A stretch of DNA of 64,000 nt from positions 1 to 64,000 of IMG/VR virus record IMGVR_UViG_3300028840_003688, one strand, 5' to 3'. Below the pieces are notes generated by a model that saw nothing but the letters and a program-made list of their open reading frames with translations, made no database searches and had not been told where the DNA came from. The translations under genes and the position numbers were made by a program. Source of the stretch: a virus. The number at the start of each line of letters is the position of its first letter. The stretch's first letter is position 1. Of this stretch, positions 14,581 through 21,865 are shown in pieces.

Positions 14581-15704
14581 GCATCGAAACATCCTCTGCC
14601 TGGAAGGCTGCCACTGGCGCCTTCAGTCCAGATCCCGGCTCTTGGGCCGAAGCGTTCATGGACACGATGCCTCAGCAGTACGCTTCCCTGCTCGCGAGAG
14701 GTGGCCCGGCCCTGGACTGCGCCGTCAAGCGGCACAACGAAGCGAAGACCAACATGTTCTCCCAAGGTCACCGAAGCCCCTTCCACATGCGAGAGACCTG
14801 CCGCGAAGCTTGGAGACGCTTCCAGGAAGAAGCAGAGCGGCGTGAGTCTCTCGAATTCGGCCTCGGCTTCGACCAGTCCGACAGCTGGGACCACAGTTTC
14901 CGTGCCGAGCTGCCCCAGAAACTGCGACCCGCCAAGGTCTACGACATCGCCCGGCTCGCCGGCCGGCTGGTCGTCGCGCTGCGTGGAGAGAAGGCAAAGA
15001 AGGTCTCTTCTGTACCCGAGGAGGTCTACGACGTCGAGCTGGGCGGTGACCCCTCCCGTCTGCTCACCAGCGAACTGATGCACCTCGGGCAACCCACCGA
15101 GCTGATGCTCCTCAACCGCATCAACGAGCAGCGCGCCCTGCAGTACAAGCTGCGCGGAGAAGCAGCCGCCAAGCGCGGACCGCTGATCATCGCCATCGAC
15201 GAGTCGGGCTCGATGGGCGGAAGCGGCTTCAAGCGCGGCGTCTGGGCCAAGGCTGCCGCTGTGGCGCTCACCCGTCTGGCCTGGGAGGACGATCGGCCCG
15301 TCATCTGGGTCCACTGGTCGACCACCGTCAGCAGCACGGAGATGCCCAAGCCCGACAAAGACAAGCTCGCCTACGCCATCCGGCACTTCTACGGCGGAGG
15401 TAACGACTGCGCAAAGGCGCTTTCCCGAGCAGGCAAGCTTGTCTGCCGGCTCCGTGAGGCTGGCCATCCAGGAGGAGACGTCATTCTCATCACCGACGGG
15501 GTCGAGAAGTGGGGCGAAGAAATCGAGCACGCCATCGACAGCATCGAAGACAGTGACGCGCGGCTCTGGACCATCGGCATCGAGGTCGACTGTCGCATTG
15601 AGGCAGACGCACCCATCCGCGCCCGCGCCGCGGCCTACACGGCCATCAAAGAGGGCGGTCTTAGCCAGGCTGACCTCGGAAGCGCGAAGGGAGCGGTGCT
15701 GTGA
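14577..15704 (+). CDS. VWA-domain protein (ViaA-like partner of MoxR ATPase)
   Basis: 375 residues. The N-terminal half is helical. The C-terminal half is a von Willebrand A domain with the metal-binding signature DESGS (D208, S210, S212) after LIIAI, and the later VILITDG strand. In bacteria MoxR ATPases act with VWA proteins encoded next door; ViaA has the same order, helical domain then C-terminal VWA. Coupled by ATGA to its upstream neighbour and by GTGA to the next gene. Target complex unknown. Confidence 0.88.
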   Translation: MSIETSSAWKAATGAFSPDPGSWAEAFMDTMPQQYASLLARGGPALDCAVKRHNEAKTNMFSQGHRSPFHMRETCREAWRRFQEEAERRESLEFGLGFDQSDSWDHSFRAELPQKLRPAKVYDIARLAGRLVVALRGEKAKKVSSVPEEVYDVELGGDPSRLLTSELMHLGQPTELMLLNRINEQRALQYKLRGEAAAKRGPLIIAIDESGSMGGSGFKRGVWAKAAAVALTRLAWEDDRPVIWVHWSTTVSSTEMPKPDKDKLAYAIRHFYGGGNDCAKALSRAGKLVCRLREAGHPGGDVILITDGVEKWGEEIEHAIDSIEDSDARLWTIGIEVDCRIEADAPIRARAAAYTAIKEGGLSQADLGSAKGAVL

Positions 15705-15916
15705 GCCAGCCGCTCGAACTCGGACGAGTCTGCTTCACCAGGCACCGTACGCAAGAAACAAACTCAGATCCAGAAGTTGCATCCCCACCAAAGCAAGTCT
15801 CCGGTTGCCAGCCTTGGGCCCTGGACCTCGACGCCGGCTTTCAGACGGTCATCATCGAAGGCGAGTGCTGGGTCGTCGTCAGATGGATCGCCTGGAGATC
15901 TGAGGAAAAACAATGA
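15701..15916 (+). CDS. Uncharacterised 71-aa protein, GTG start
   Basis: GTG overlaps the VWA stop (GTGA), so it is coupled to that unit. C-terminal strands are clear (FQTVIIEGECWVVVRWIAW). Cysteines occur at three scattered positions. No family recognised. Confidence 0.6.
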   Translation: MSQPLELGRVCFTRHRTQETNSDPEVASPPKQVSGCQPWALDLDAGFQTVIIEGECWVVVRWIAWRSEEKQ

Positions 15917-16110
15917 AAATGAAGAAGCTTGAACCCACGTTCGAAAAGAAACTCACCATCCCTTACGGTCAGCACGACGTCCAGTACGACTACCAGAAAG
16001 ACGTCCTCTGGCTCCGACTGAGGGATGGCCACAACGTCATGCTTGGGTCCCTTTCTGTCTTCAAGGGCAGGGTCGAAGGGATCCTCTCTGACATCGAGAA
16101 GCACCGATGA
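15913..16110 (+). CDS. Uncharacterised 65-aa protein
   Basis: Overlaps the previous gene by four bases. Basic N-terminus (MKMKKLEPTFEKKL), then strands (HDVQYDYQKDVLWLRLRDGH) and a final helix. Small single-domain protein of unknown role. Confidence 0.62.
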   Translation: MKMKKLEPTFEKKLTIPYGQHDVQYDYQKDVLWLRLRDGHNVMLGSLSVFKGRVEGILSDIEKHR

Positions 16111-16469
16111 GGCCCTGGTACGAGAACTTGAGCAAGGGCGAGATGCTCTTGTGGGGAGGATCCGAGGTGTTCGTCATCGAGCCGTGGAACGGCTCCTACC
16201 TTCGGGTCTGGGGCCTTTGCTTCAGCGAACGCGGGCCCATGCGCTTCGATGTGAACGAGCTGGAACTCGGATGCGAGCCCATGGTCGACGACAACAAGCG
16301 GCGCGCCGTCCAGCGGGTGATCCTCGAAGGCGGACGCCTCACGCTTCCCGAGGGCAGCGTCGGGCCCGACGTCACCAAGGAACACGCCTACTCCGGATGG
16401 TCCAAAGACCATCTTTCGAACAAGCACTTCAACAAGGCCGACGAGGCCGCATCGTTCCTCATCCCATGA
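16107..16469 (+). CDS. Uncharacterised 120-aa protein
   Basis: ATGA overlap at the start. Contains VFVIEPWNGSYLRVWGLCF, a segment with a loose echo (IVIQPWNDVFLGCAK) in the protein starting at 20354, so the two may be distant paralogues. The remainder is mixed. No known family. Confidence 0.65.
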   Translation: MRPWYENLSKGEMLLWGGSEVFVIEPWNGSYLRVWGLCFSERGPMRFDVNELELGCEPMVDDNKRRAVQRVILEGGRLTLPEGSVGPDVTKEHAYSGWSKDHLSNKHFNKADEAASFLIP

Positions 16470-16630
16470 GCAAACTCTTCACCCCCGTCGAAGCCATCGC
16501 CATCATGCTCCTCGTCGGAGCCATGGCCATGCAGTCGGGACGAGAGCCCGAGGATGCCCTCGCAGGCATCTTCTACGTCTTCTCCGGCATCCTCGTCGGC
16601 ATGCGTTGCAGCGAAGAAGGACACCTATGA
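16466..16630 (+). CDS. Small membrane protein, 54 aa
   Basis: ATGA overlaps at both ends. Two hydrophobic stretches (AIAIMLLVGAMAMQ and AGIFYVFSGILVGM), separated by a short charged loop, predict a two-pass membrane hairpin. Holin-like size, but no lysis gene is adjacent, so no function is assigned. Confidence 0.62.
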   Translation: MSKLFTPVEAIAIMLLVGAMAMQSGREPEDALAGIFYVFSGILVGMRCSEEGHL

Positions 16631-16881
16631 GTAAAAACTCCCCTGACGACGACAGCTACTACGTGGCTGCGAACCAAGAGGTCACTGACGCCATCACAGA
16701 CGTGTACTGGCACCATGAAGAACTCATCCGCAAGTGGGAACGCGTCATGAAAGCCGAAGAGACCCTGGCCCACTACCACAAGACCCCCGACGCCGAGCGT
16801 CAGATCGCTACCGCCGGAGCTGCCACAGCCAAGCAAACCCTGTGCGTACTCCGAGCGCTCATCCACGAGAACGACCGATGA
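16627..16881 (+). CDS. Uncharacterised 84-aa helical protein
   Basis: Coupled by ATGA on both sides. Helical with several histidines and tryptophans (DVYWHHEELIRKWERVMKAE) and an alanine-rich helix near 65. No recognised motif. Confidence 0.65.
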   Translation: MSKNSPDDDSYYVAANQEVTDAITDVYWHHEELIRKWERVMKAEETLAHYHKTPDAERQIATAGAATAKQTLCVLRALIHENDR

Positions 16882-17363
16882 AGCGCCGCCCCTTCGACGC
16901 CTTCGACTTCATCCCGGACGACTACTTGAATCCAAAAGAAACCATCATGAAGGTCACACTCCAGTTCCACCACACCGAAGACGCCGCTCCGCCCCCAGAC
17001 AAGGCGCTCGTGCTCCTCGAAGCCAGTGCCCTTTGTCAAAAAGGCGAGGAGCCCAAACGTGTCTTCGAAGAGATGATGCTCGGACGTCGAGTCGACATGG
17101 ACGATGGCACCTGGGGCTTTGCGCTCGAAGGCTGTGAACCTCAGGACCCAGAAGACTTCTACGCCTGGGCCGAGCTTCCCGCCATGCCAGCGCCGCGGCC
17201 TACCCCGACGGTCGATGATTACGAGAAGGCCGTTTTGGATCTCCTCGTCAAGTACGAGGAGGGCACGACAGATGATGCATCCTTGGTTCGCTCCGTTGGC
17301 GAGCTGTACAACCGTTTCCCTTCGCTCCGCATGCGAGCACGGCGAGAGGCGGCGAGGCGATGA
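16878..17363 (+). CDS. Uncharacterised 161-aa protein
   Basis: I used the ATGA-overlap start. An internal ATG about 27 codons in (MKVTLQFHHTED) is an alternative; bases before it contain no strong ribosome-binding site. Proline- and acid-rich with a likely linker (AMPAPRPTPTVDD) between two small domains, and a basic C-terminus (RMRARREAARR). Confidence 0.62.
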   Translation: MKRRPFDAFDFIPDDYLNPKETIMKVTLQFHHTEDAAPPPDKALVLLEASALCQKGEEPKRVFEEMMLGRRVDMDDGTWGFALEGCEPQDPEDFYAWAELPAMPAPRPTPTVDDYEKAVLDLLVKYEEGTTDDASLVRSVGELYNRFPSLRMRARREAARR

Positions 17364-17635
17364 TCCCTGGACCCGGTCAGAAAGGCTACATCGGCAGCCT
17401 TCAGGCGGAGATCCTATCGGCCATACGAGAGAAGGGCGAAGCCCACGGGATGCTCATCGCTGACATCATCGACATGGACAAAAACGAGGTCTACCCGCCG
17501 CTTCGACGCCTGCTCAAGCGCGGCCTCATCGACCACAAGCCCCCCTTCTACGCCCCTGAGTCCCGAGGCGTACCCCGCAAGGTTTACTTTCTCACCGAAA
17601 AGGGACGGGCGGCGCTAGAACAGCTCGATGTCTGA
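17360..17635 (+). CDS. Winged-helix transcriptional regulator (PadR/ArsR-like fold)
   Basis: 91 residues that read as one winged helix: a helix pair (LQAEILSAIREKGEAHGMLI), the recognition segment (MDKNEVYPPLRRLLKRGLID), then the wing (RKVYFLTEKGRAALEQL). The 'LxxLxxxGLI ... YxLTxxGRAAL' pattern is typical of PadR-like repressors. It is a candidate for the protein that binds the GTAAC-N4-GTTAC palindromes in this window; that link is speculative. Coupled to both neighbours. Confidence 0.75.
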   Translation: MIPGPGQKGYIGSLQAEILSAIREKGEAHGMLIADIIDMDKNEVYPPLRRLLKRGLIDHKPPFYAPESRGVPRKVYFLTEKGRAALEQLDV

Positions 17636-17894
17636 CGCCCTGACAGCGCTCCTGGACGCTCACAGTGGCTGGAACAGGCCCGAGCCCCGCAAGTCGAAGC
17701 CAAGAAAGCGGCTCAAGACCTACAAGACCCACTGCCGATTTCAGAGCGTGCGACGTGGGAAGACAGACCCCCGGTACTGCCACACCTGGGTGCTCTACAT
17801 GCCCTGCGCCAAGGAGCACGTCAGCCACGCGGCCGAGCCTCCCGAGGACATCGCCTGCGTCAAAGCGGTCAGCTGCGACCTGAGGAAAGAATGA
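17628..17894 (+). CDS. Uncharacterised 88-aa basic protein with cysteines
   Basis: Starts eight bases inside the regulator gene. Basic proline/lysine N-terminal third (RPEPRKSKPRKRLKTYKTH) followed by four cysteines spread over the remainder (HCRF, RYCHTW, MPCAK, ACVKAVSC), perhaps a metal site. Function unknown. Confidence 0.6.
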   Translation: MSDALTALLDAHSGWNRPEPRKSKPRKRLKTYKTHCRFQSVRRGKTDPRYCHTWVLYMPCAKEHVSHAAEPPEDIACVKAVSCDLRKE

Positions 17895-18121
17895 ACAAGA
17901 AGCTCCGGGAAAGCATCAACGAGTGCCTTCGATGCCCAGACCACTGCGAGTCACTTGCCGACTACATGCACGACATGGGCAATGATGCTCGCAGATGGCT
18001 GAAGCAAGCCGAGCGCGCGGGTGACGAGAAAGAGATCGAGTCCTGCAAGAAGCTCGTTGAAGAAAACGACCTCTGCGAGCGGCTCCTCAGGGCGCTCGTC
18101 AAGGCCAGTATAGAGAACTGA
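17891..18121 (+). CDS. Uncharacterised 76-aa protein
   Basis: ATGA-coupled. Cysteines near the N-terminus (ECLRCPDHCES) and a charged helical remainder. The paired cysteine/histidine spacing could bind a metal. No family recognised. Confidence 0.62.
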   Translation: MNKKLRESINECLRCPDHCESLADYMHDMGNDARRWLKQAERAGDEKEIESCKKLVEENDLCERLLRALVKASIEN

Positions 18122-18122
18122 A

Positions 18123-18392
18123 ATGAAGGACATTGCAGACACCAACGCGACCCCCGAGTGGTACGACGACATCTATCGAGCAGGTGTGCTCGAAAAAGTC
18201 TCCACCATCGCCGCTGAGTACGAACTCACGCTCGAAGAGCTGAAGACGATGGCTCCCACGCTCTATGGCTACGTCAACGGCTCCCCGAAGTACTACGGCA
18301 AGGCGCTCAGGGAGCTGTGCGCCCTCGTCGCCTGCGCCAAGGTACTCAAGCAGGAGCTTGAAGAGTACGGGCCTCACATCAAAGAGTATTGA
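18123..18392 (+). CDS. Uncharacterised 89-aa helical protein
   Basis: Starts one base after the preceding stop. Helical throughout, with KVSTIAAEYELTLEELKTMA in the middle. It is the last gene before the ribozyme/tRNA locus; its stop codon overlaps the promoter's -35 element. Confidence 0.65.
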   Translation: MKDIADTNATPEWYDDIYRAGVLEKVSTIAAEYELTLEELKTMAPTLYGYVNGSPKYYGKALRELCALVACAKVLKQELEEYGPHIKEY

Positions 18393-18417
18393 CTTGTTCA
18401 CGTAACCATGGTTACGT
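18389..18417 (+). promoter_or_regulatory. Promoter with palindromic box feeding the ribozyme/tRNA locus
   Basis: TTGACT, seven bases, then the palindrome GTAAC-CATG-GTTAC (18402-18415), exactly the arrangement before the MoxR gene. If TTACGT (18412-18417) is the -10, transcription would start at about 18424, one base from the first pair of the hammerhead ribozyme. A TAAAAT further on is an alternative -10 but would remove part of the ribozyme stem. Confidence 0.62.
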
Positions 18418-18424
18418 CTAAAAT

Positions 18425-18491
18425 GCCGCAAGGACGAAACGCTCTGCTGCAGAGCGTCTGAGGGTATGCACCCTCACTGATGAGTCCCGGC
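18425..18491 (+). ncRNA. Type II hammerhead ribozyme
   Basis: All core parts are present in the circular order of type II. Stem II 5' side is GCCG-CAA-GGAC (18425-18435), then GAAA (18436-18439). Stem III is CGCTCTG/CAGAGCG with loop CTG, followed by the cleavage triplet GTC (18456-18458). Stem I is TGAGGGT/ACCCTCA with loop ATGC, then CTGATGA (18477-18483) and the stem II 3' side GTCCCGGC (18484-18491). Every helix pairs without mismatch except a three-base bulge in stem II. Predicted self-cleavage is between 18458 and 18459. Such ribozymes are known in phages; this one lies between a promoter and a tRNA. Confidence 0.92.
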
Positions 18492-18682
18492 TCACGCGAC
18501 GGAAGCTTTGACCCTCTTCGGAGGCGAGCTGAATCGCGGTCCTGTCTGCTTCTCCGGGTAGTGGCAGACGAGGGCGACGTGAGGGCGAGAGCATAACTAC
18601 CTGAGAGCCTTGGTTCCAGCTCTCTCCAGGTGGGCCCAGTAATTGGAACCCTGGGCGCTGCGTTTAGCTAGCGCGGGCCCAG
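18491..18682 (+). ncRNA. Structured RNA with kissing loops between ribozyme and tRNA
   Basis: CTCACG (18491-18496) can close with CGTGAG (18578-18583) around a UUCG hairpin (18513-18524) and a GTCTGC/GCAGAC hairpin (18544-18569). Next, hairpin 18599-18631 exposes GGTTCCA (18612-18618). A second hairpin, GCCCAG/CTGGGC (18634-18656), exposes the exact complement TGGAACC (18644-18650). CTGGGC can instead pair with GCCCAG at 18677-18682, so two folds exclude each other. No ORF fits the region. Function unknown; switch-like. Confidence 0.7.
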
Positions 18683-18686
18683 CTTT

Positions 18687-18758
18687 GCATCTGTCGCTCA
18701 GAGGATGAGCAGCGGCCTTCTAAGCCGACCCACGCAGGTTCGAATCCTGCCAGATGCG
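18687..18758 (+). tRNA. tRNA-Arg (anticodon UCU)
   Basis: Acceptor GCATCTG/CAGATGC, D stem GCTC/GAGC, anticodon loop CTTCTAA giving UCU, T arm GCAGG-TTCGAAT-CCTGC. The outermost anticodon-stem pair is a G-A mismatch and CCA is not encoded. It would read AGA/AGG codons, which are usually rare in GC-rich genomes, a typical choice for phage tRNAs. Confidence 0.88.
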
Positions 18759-18778
18759 CTCAAGAAAGGGGACCTCAA

Positions 18779-19195
18779 TTGAATCAAGAAGAGCAAGAAG
18801 GATGGTGGCTGACCGCTGAACAGTTTGATCCTGTCGACTGTGGCCACGTCGTCCATCCCTGGAACGGAGAGAGCATCGGAATCCTCTGGGAAGAGAAGGG
18901 CGACATCGAGTTCTTCTACAGAGAAGACCTGTCGCGCATCGAGCACTTGCAAGTCGACGAACCAACCAAGCTGCTGCGGGCTCTGAAAACCATCATGAAG
19001 CTCGGAGGAGAGCACACCTCCGTTCGCATCCACTTCTTCGATCTTCGTCCGCCAAGAGGAAAAGTCGCAGAGCTGAAAAGCGACGCTGTCAGCAGTCACG
19101 TGCGAACGCGTGATGGCAGGAAGGTTTACCAAGATATCGGGCGCGCTGCCGTGCGCTTCGTCTGCGAAGTCCTTCAGGAGAGAAAGCGTGAGTGA
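18779..19195 (+). CDS. Uncharacterised 138-aa protein, TTG start
   Basis: No ATG fits; TTG follows AAAGGGGACC at good spacing, shortly after the tRNA. Contains VVHPWNGESIGILWEEKGD and a basic region near 100 (DLRPPRGKVAELK). Mixed alpha/beta. The following GTG overlaps its end. Function unknown. Confidence 0.65.
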   Translation: MNQEEQEGWWLTAEQFDPVDCGHVVHPWNGESIGILWEEKGDIEFFYREDLSRIEHLQVDEPTKLLRALKTIMKLGGEHTSVRIHFFDLRPPRGKVAELKSDAVSSHVRTRDGRKVYQDIGRAAVRFVCEVLQERKRE

Positions 19196-19418
19196 AGACG
19201 CACGCAAGGCTCACCAGGCGAGGGTCGAAGCCGAGAAGTGCCTTCGAAGGGCACATTCCAACCTGACATCCGCCATCGACAGCGCCGAGAACGACAAGCA
19301 TAGCTCCGCGCTTGAGGATGCCTCTTGGGCGCTCCAATACCTGGGAGCGGCCGTGATGCACCTAGGCAACGCCATTTACCACCAGACCAAGTGGGAATGC
19401 GCCCCGTACGGAGACTGA
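19188..19418 (+). CDS. Uncharacterised 76-aa helical protein, GTG start
   Basis: GTG behind CAGGAGAGAAAGC. Two long helices (ARKAHQARVEAEKCLRRAHS and ASWALQYLGAAVMHLGNAIY) suggest a helical hairpin or dimer. No family recognised. Confidence 0.62.
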   Translation: MSEDARKAHQARVEAEKCLRRAHSNLTSAIDSAENDKHSSALEDASWALQYLGAAVMHLGNAIYHQTKWECAPYGD

Positions 19419-19420
19419 GA

Positions 19421-19762
19421 ATGAAAATCGACAAGCCGACCCCAGAAGACGTACTCCACACCCTCATGTGGGCTCGTGCCCTCATCAAGCGTGGATGGAC
19501 AAAGCACAAGTGCACCAACCGAAAAGCAATCCGTAGCGACAAGGTCGGAACGAGATACTGCGCCATGGGCGCTATCTACGCGACAACGGATGATTACCAG
19601 CTGCAGCAAGCTGCAAGAATGGCGCTCGGCCGAGCCTTGAAGGTGCCAGGCATAGCTCACTTCAACGACCACCGAGACACGAAGAAACGTGATGTCATCA
19701 ACCTCTATGACCGCGCGATCGAGTGCCTGAGCCAGCGCATCAAGCCGAAGAAGAACTCATGA
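19421..19762 (+). CDS. DUF6197-like protein, 113 aa
   Basis: The order ARALIKRGWTKHKC, then TRYCAMGAIYA, then AHFNDHRDTKKRDVINLYDRA resembles the phage/bacterial family DUF6197 from memory (conserved 'CALGA' and 'WND' positions). That family has no established function that I know of. The start is two bases after the preceding stop, at MKIDKPT. Confidence 0.7.
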   Translation: MKIDKPTPEDVLHTLMWARALIKRGWTKHKCTNRKAIRSDKVGTRYCAMGAIYATTDDYQLQQAARMALGRALKVPGIAHFNDHRDTKKRDVINLYDRAIECLSQRIKPKKNS

Positions 19763-20022
19763 AAAAGTTGCGAGAAAAGGATTTTTCAACAGCATACGTC
19801 GTCGCGACTCTCAACCTCTCTTTGGAGCCTCCTGTCGTCATCGATGTCAGATGCTACGGCGAGAGCGCTGAGAGGCTAACCATGAGGAGTTCGCGCTATT
19901 GCTATGCGACTCTGTTCAGCACGCAGGCCAAGTCCTTCGAGCAAGCATGCCAGCTGGCGCTCGACACGGCCAAGGCTGCTCCTCACCTCAAATGGGCTGC
20001 GTCCTTCTTGGAGAACTCATGA
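19759..20022 (+). CDS. Uncharacterised 87-aa protein
   Basis: Coupled through ATGA. Strand-rich centre (AYVVATLNLSLEPPVVIDVR) and a C-terminal helix with alanines (ACQLALDTAKAAPHLKWAAS). No family recognised. Confidence 0.65.
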   Translation: MKKLREKDFSTAYVVATLNLSLEPPVVIDVRCYGESAERLTMRSSRYCYATLFSTQAKSFEQACQLALDTAKAAPHLKWAASFLENS

Positions 20023-20354
20023 GCAAAGTCACCGATCTCAAAGGAGCCCTCGGGCTCGTAAAAATCTGGAACCACGGACACATCCTCGTCTACCCCTCGA
20101 CCAATCGAGGCTACGTCTGCATCACACAAAGGGGGCACAAAGACCGCAACGGCAAACTCATGAAGCCCGGCACCGTGGGTCCTTCTGATGGCTTCTTTGG
20201 CATGGGTGCCAAGGCGTTCGAGCCGAAGACTTTCCGCCACCCCTTGGTGGGGCCGGGGGACCTAGACGAGAAGAACAAGCATCTGTTCGATCTCTACGGA
20301 GGTCGAACCGCTTCTGTTGAAGAGCAACACGCGTTCGCTCAGAGGAGGCTCTGA
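20019..20354 (+). CDS. Uncharacterised 111-aa protein
   Basis: ATGA start. Beta-type N-terminal half (LGLVKIWNHGHILVYPSTNR), glycine-rich loop (SDGFFGMGAKAFEP), helical end. It shares one base with the next gene (TGATG). Confidence 0.65.
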   Translation: MSKVTDLKGALGLVKIWNHGHILVYPSTNRGYVCITQRGHKDRNGKLMKPGTVGPSDGFFGMGAKAFEPKTFRHPLVGPGDLDEKNKHLFDLYGGRTASVEEQHAFAQRRL

Positions 20355-20707
20355 TGCCGCTCATCGACCCAAAAAACCAGCCCCCCATCCCTAAATGGTG
20401 GACCAACGTCAAAGTTGGGACGAAGATCGTCGCCGGAGCCGGCCGCGGTATCAGAGCCATCGTCATCCAGCCTTGGAACGACGTGTTCCTCGGTTGCGCA
20501 AAGCAGGTGTGGAGGACTCCTGCTGCAGCGGGAGCGAATCTACTTCAGCCTCGATGGGAGATGTTTGCCCTTCGAGAAATTGAACTCTTCGACCAGTTCT
20601 GGTTGCCGCTAGACACTGCAGAAGAGCTTCTCACGTCGTTCAGAAGTTGGATCGAGGCTCATGACCCCGACGGCTTCTTCGAGCCGGAAGCAAGGAAGAC
20701 ACAATGA
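20354..20707 (+). CDS. Uncharacterised 117-aa protein
   Basis: Contains GIRAIVIQPWNDVFLGCAKQ, which loosely echoes the PWN segment in the gene at 16107. The N-terminus is proline-rich, the C-terminus acidic. Start at TGATG overlap. Function unknown. Confidence 0.65.
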   Translation: MPLIDPKNQPPIPKWWTNVKVGTKIVAGAGRGIRAIVIQPWNDVFLGCAKQVWRTPAAAGANLLQPRWEMFALREIELFDQFWLPLDTAEELLTSFRSWIEAHDPDGFFEPEARKTQ

Positions 20708-21150
20708 CACGTTCTGGATACTCCGACGACTTTGGCTGCGGTGGCCCTGAAGAGATGTGGGCCAACATCCGCTACCGAGGAGCCGTCAAGTCAGCTATCC
20801 GTGGCAAGCGCGGCCAGCGCCTGCTCCGCAACCTTCGTGACGCCCTCGACGCGATGCCCGTCAAAGAACTGATCGAGATGGAGATGCAGGCCCCCTCAGG
20901 GGCCTACTGCGCCCTAGGGGCGCTCGCTGCGCATGAGGGGCGCGACCTGAAGGAGATGCGCTTCGACGATGAGACCGACGCTGAGCGCATCGCGGAGGAT
21001 TTCGACGTCGCGACCTCTCTGATCCGAGAGATCGTTTTCGAGAACGACGACGACTTCGGACCCTACACCAAGGACACGGCCGAGGTCCGAAAGCGGCGCT
21101 GGAAGCGCGTGCGGAGCTGGGTCGAGAGTCAGATCCGAGAGAGGCCATGA
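20704..21150 (+). CDS. Conserved phage protein of unknown function, 148 aa
   Basis: The pattern MTRSGYSDDFG, MWANIRYRGAVKSAIRGKRG, LLRNLRDALDAMPVKELIE, SGAYCALGALAAHEG and IVFENDD is one I recognise as a hypothetical family present in many phages and prophages. No function is established to my knowledge. ATGA-coupled on both sides. Confidence 0.75.
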   Translation: MTRSGYSDDFGCGGPEEMWANIRYRGAVKSAIRGKRGQRLLRNLRDALDAMPVKELIEMEMQAPSGAYCALGALAAHEGRDLKEMRFDDETDAERIAEDFDVATSLIREIVFENDDDFGPYTKDTAEVRKRRWKRVRSWVESQIRERP

Positions 21151-21683
21151 CCGACCACCGCGTCCCGCTGTTCAACCACCAGCCCGTGCAGAAGTTCCAC
21201 GTCAGCAACAAGGGCGAGTACGGCATCTTCCTCCTCGATGGCAACACGCTCATCATCTACAGCAGCTTCGGGAGCTACGGCCATCACTGGAGCCATCCGG
21301 GGGCAGACATCCGGAAGTTCCTCCTCAAGGTCGAGAAGAGCTACTTGCTGAGCAAGCTCTGTCCCTCCAACTGGTACACCTACTCTCGCACCGACTACGA
21401 CAAGACCTTCCAGCGCGTGCGTGAAGAGATCCTTCGCGACCGCCGCGACGGCGGTCTGACCAAGGAGCAAGCGAGGGAGGAGTGGAAGCTCTCTGAGCAG
21501 ATCCTAGCGCACCACGAAGGCTACCTCTGGGAGTGGTACGAGCACACGAGGCTGCAAGATGCGCACGAGCTGACGGTCATGCAGCCCTACCCCGGACAGC
21601 TCGAAGGTCTCTACCGAGATCTCTGGCCCGGGTTCAGAGCCATGCTCCAAGAAGACCTAAACCCCAAGCAGTACCTCGCATGA
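21147..21683 (+). CDS. Uncharacterised 178-aa protein
   Basis: Starts in an ATGA overlap. N-terminal strands (KGEYGIFLLDGNTLIIYSSF), histidine/tryptophan-rich loops, and a helical C-terminal half with several Tyr/Trp (HHEGYLWEWYEHTRLQDAHE). Similar genes occur in phage accessory regions next to the preceding family, but I cannot name it. Confidence 0.65.
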   Translation: MTDHRVPLFNHQPVQKFHVSNKGEYGIFLLDGNTLIIYSSFGSYGHHWSHPGADIRKFLLKVEKSYLLSKLCPSNWYTYSRTDYDKTFQRVREEILRDRRDGGLTKEQAREEWKLSEQILAHHEGYLWEWYEHTRLQDAHELTVMQPYPGQLEGLYRDLWPGFRAMLQEDLNPKQYLA

Positions 21684-21865
21684 GGTTCCGCATCAGAGGG
21701 GCACGCTGGTTCAAAATGCTCCAGCAGAAGTCTAAGGTCGTCGCGAAGAAGATAGGGCTCTCGTACCCCAGCGATGACCCCGACATCATGGCCAAGGTCC
21801 ACGCAGAAGCTGAGCGCCAAATGACGACTCGACTGACCGAAGCTTTCAGGAAGGAGACCCAGTGA
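21680..21865 (+). CDS. Uncharacterised 61-aa basic protein
   Basis: ATGA-coupled. Basic first half (MRFRIRGARWFKMLQQKSK) and helical second half (DIMAKVHAEAERQMTTRLTE). Too small to place. Confidence 0.6.
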   Translation: MRFRIRGARWFKMLQQKSKVVAKKIGLSYPSDDPDIMAKVHAEAERQMTTRLTEAFRKETQ

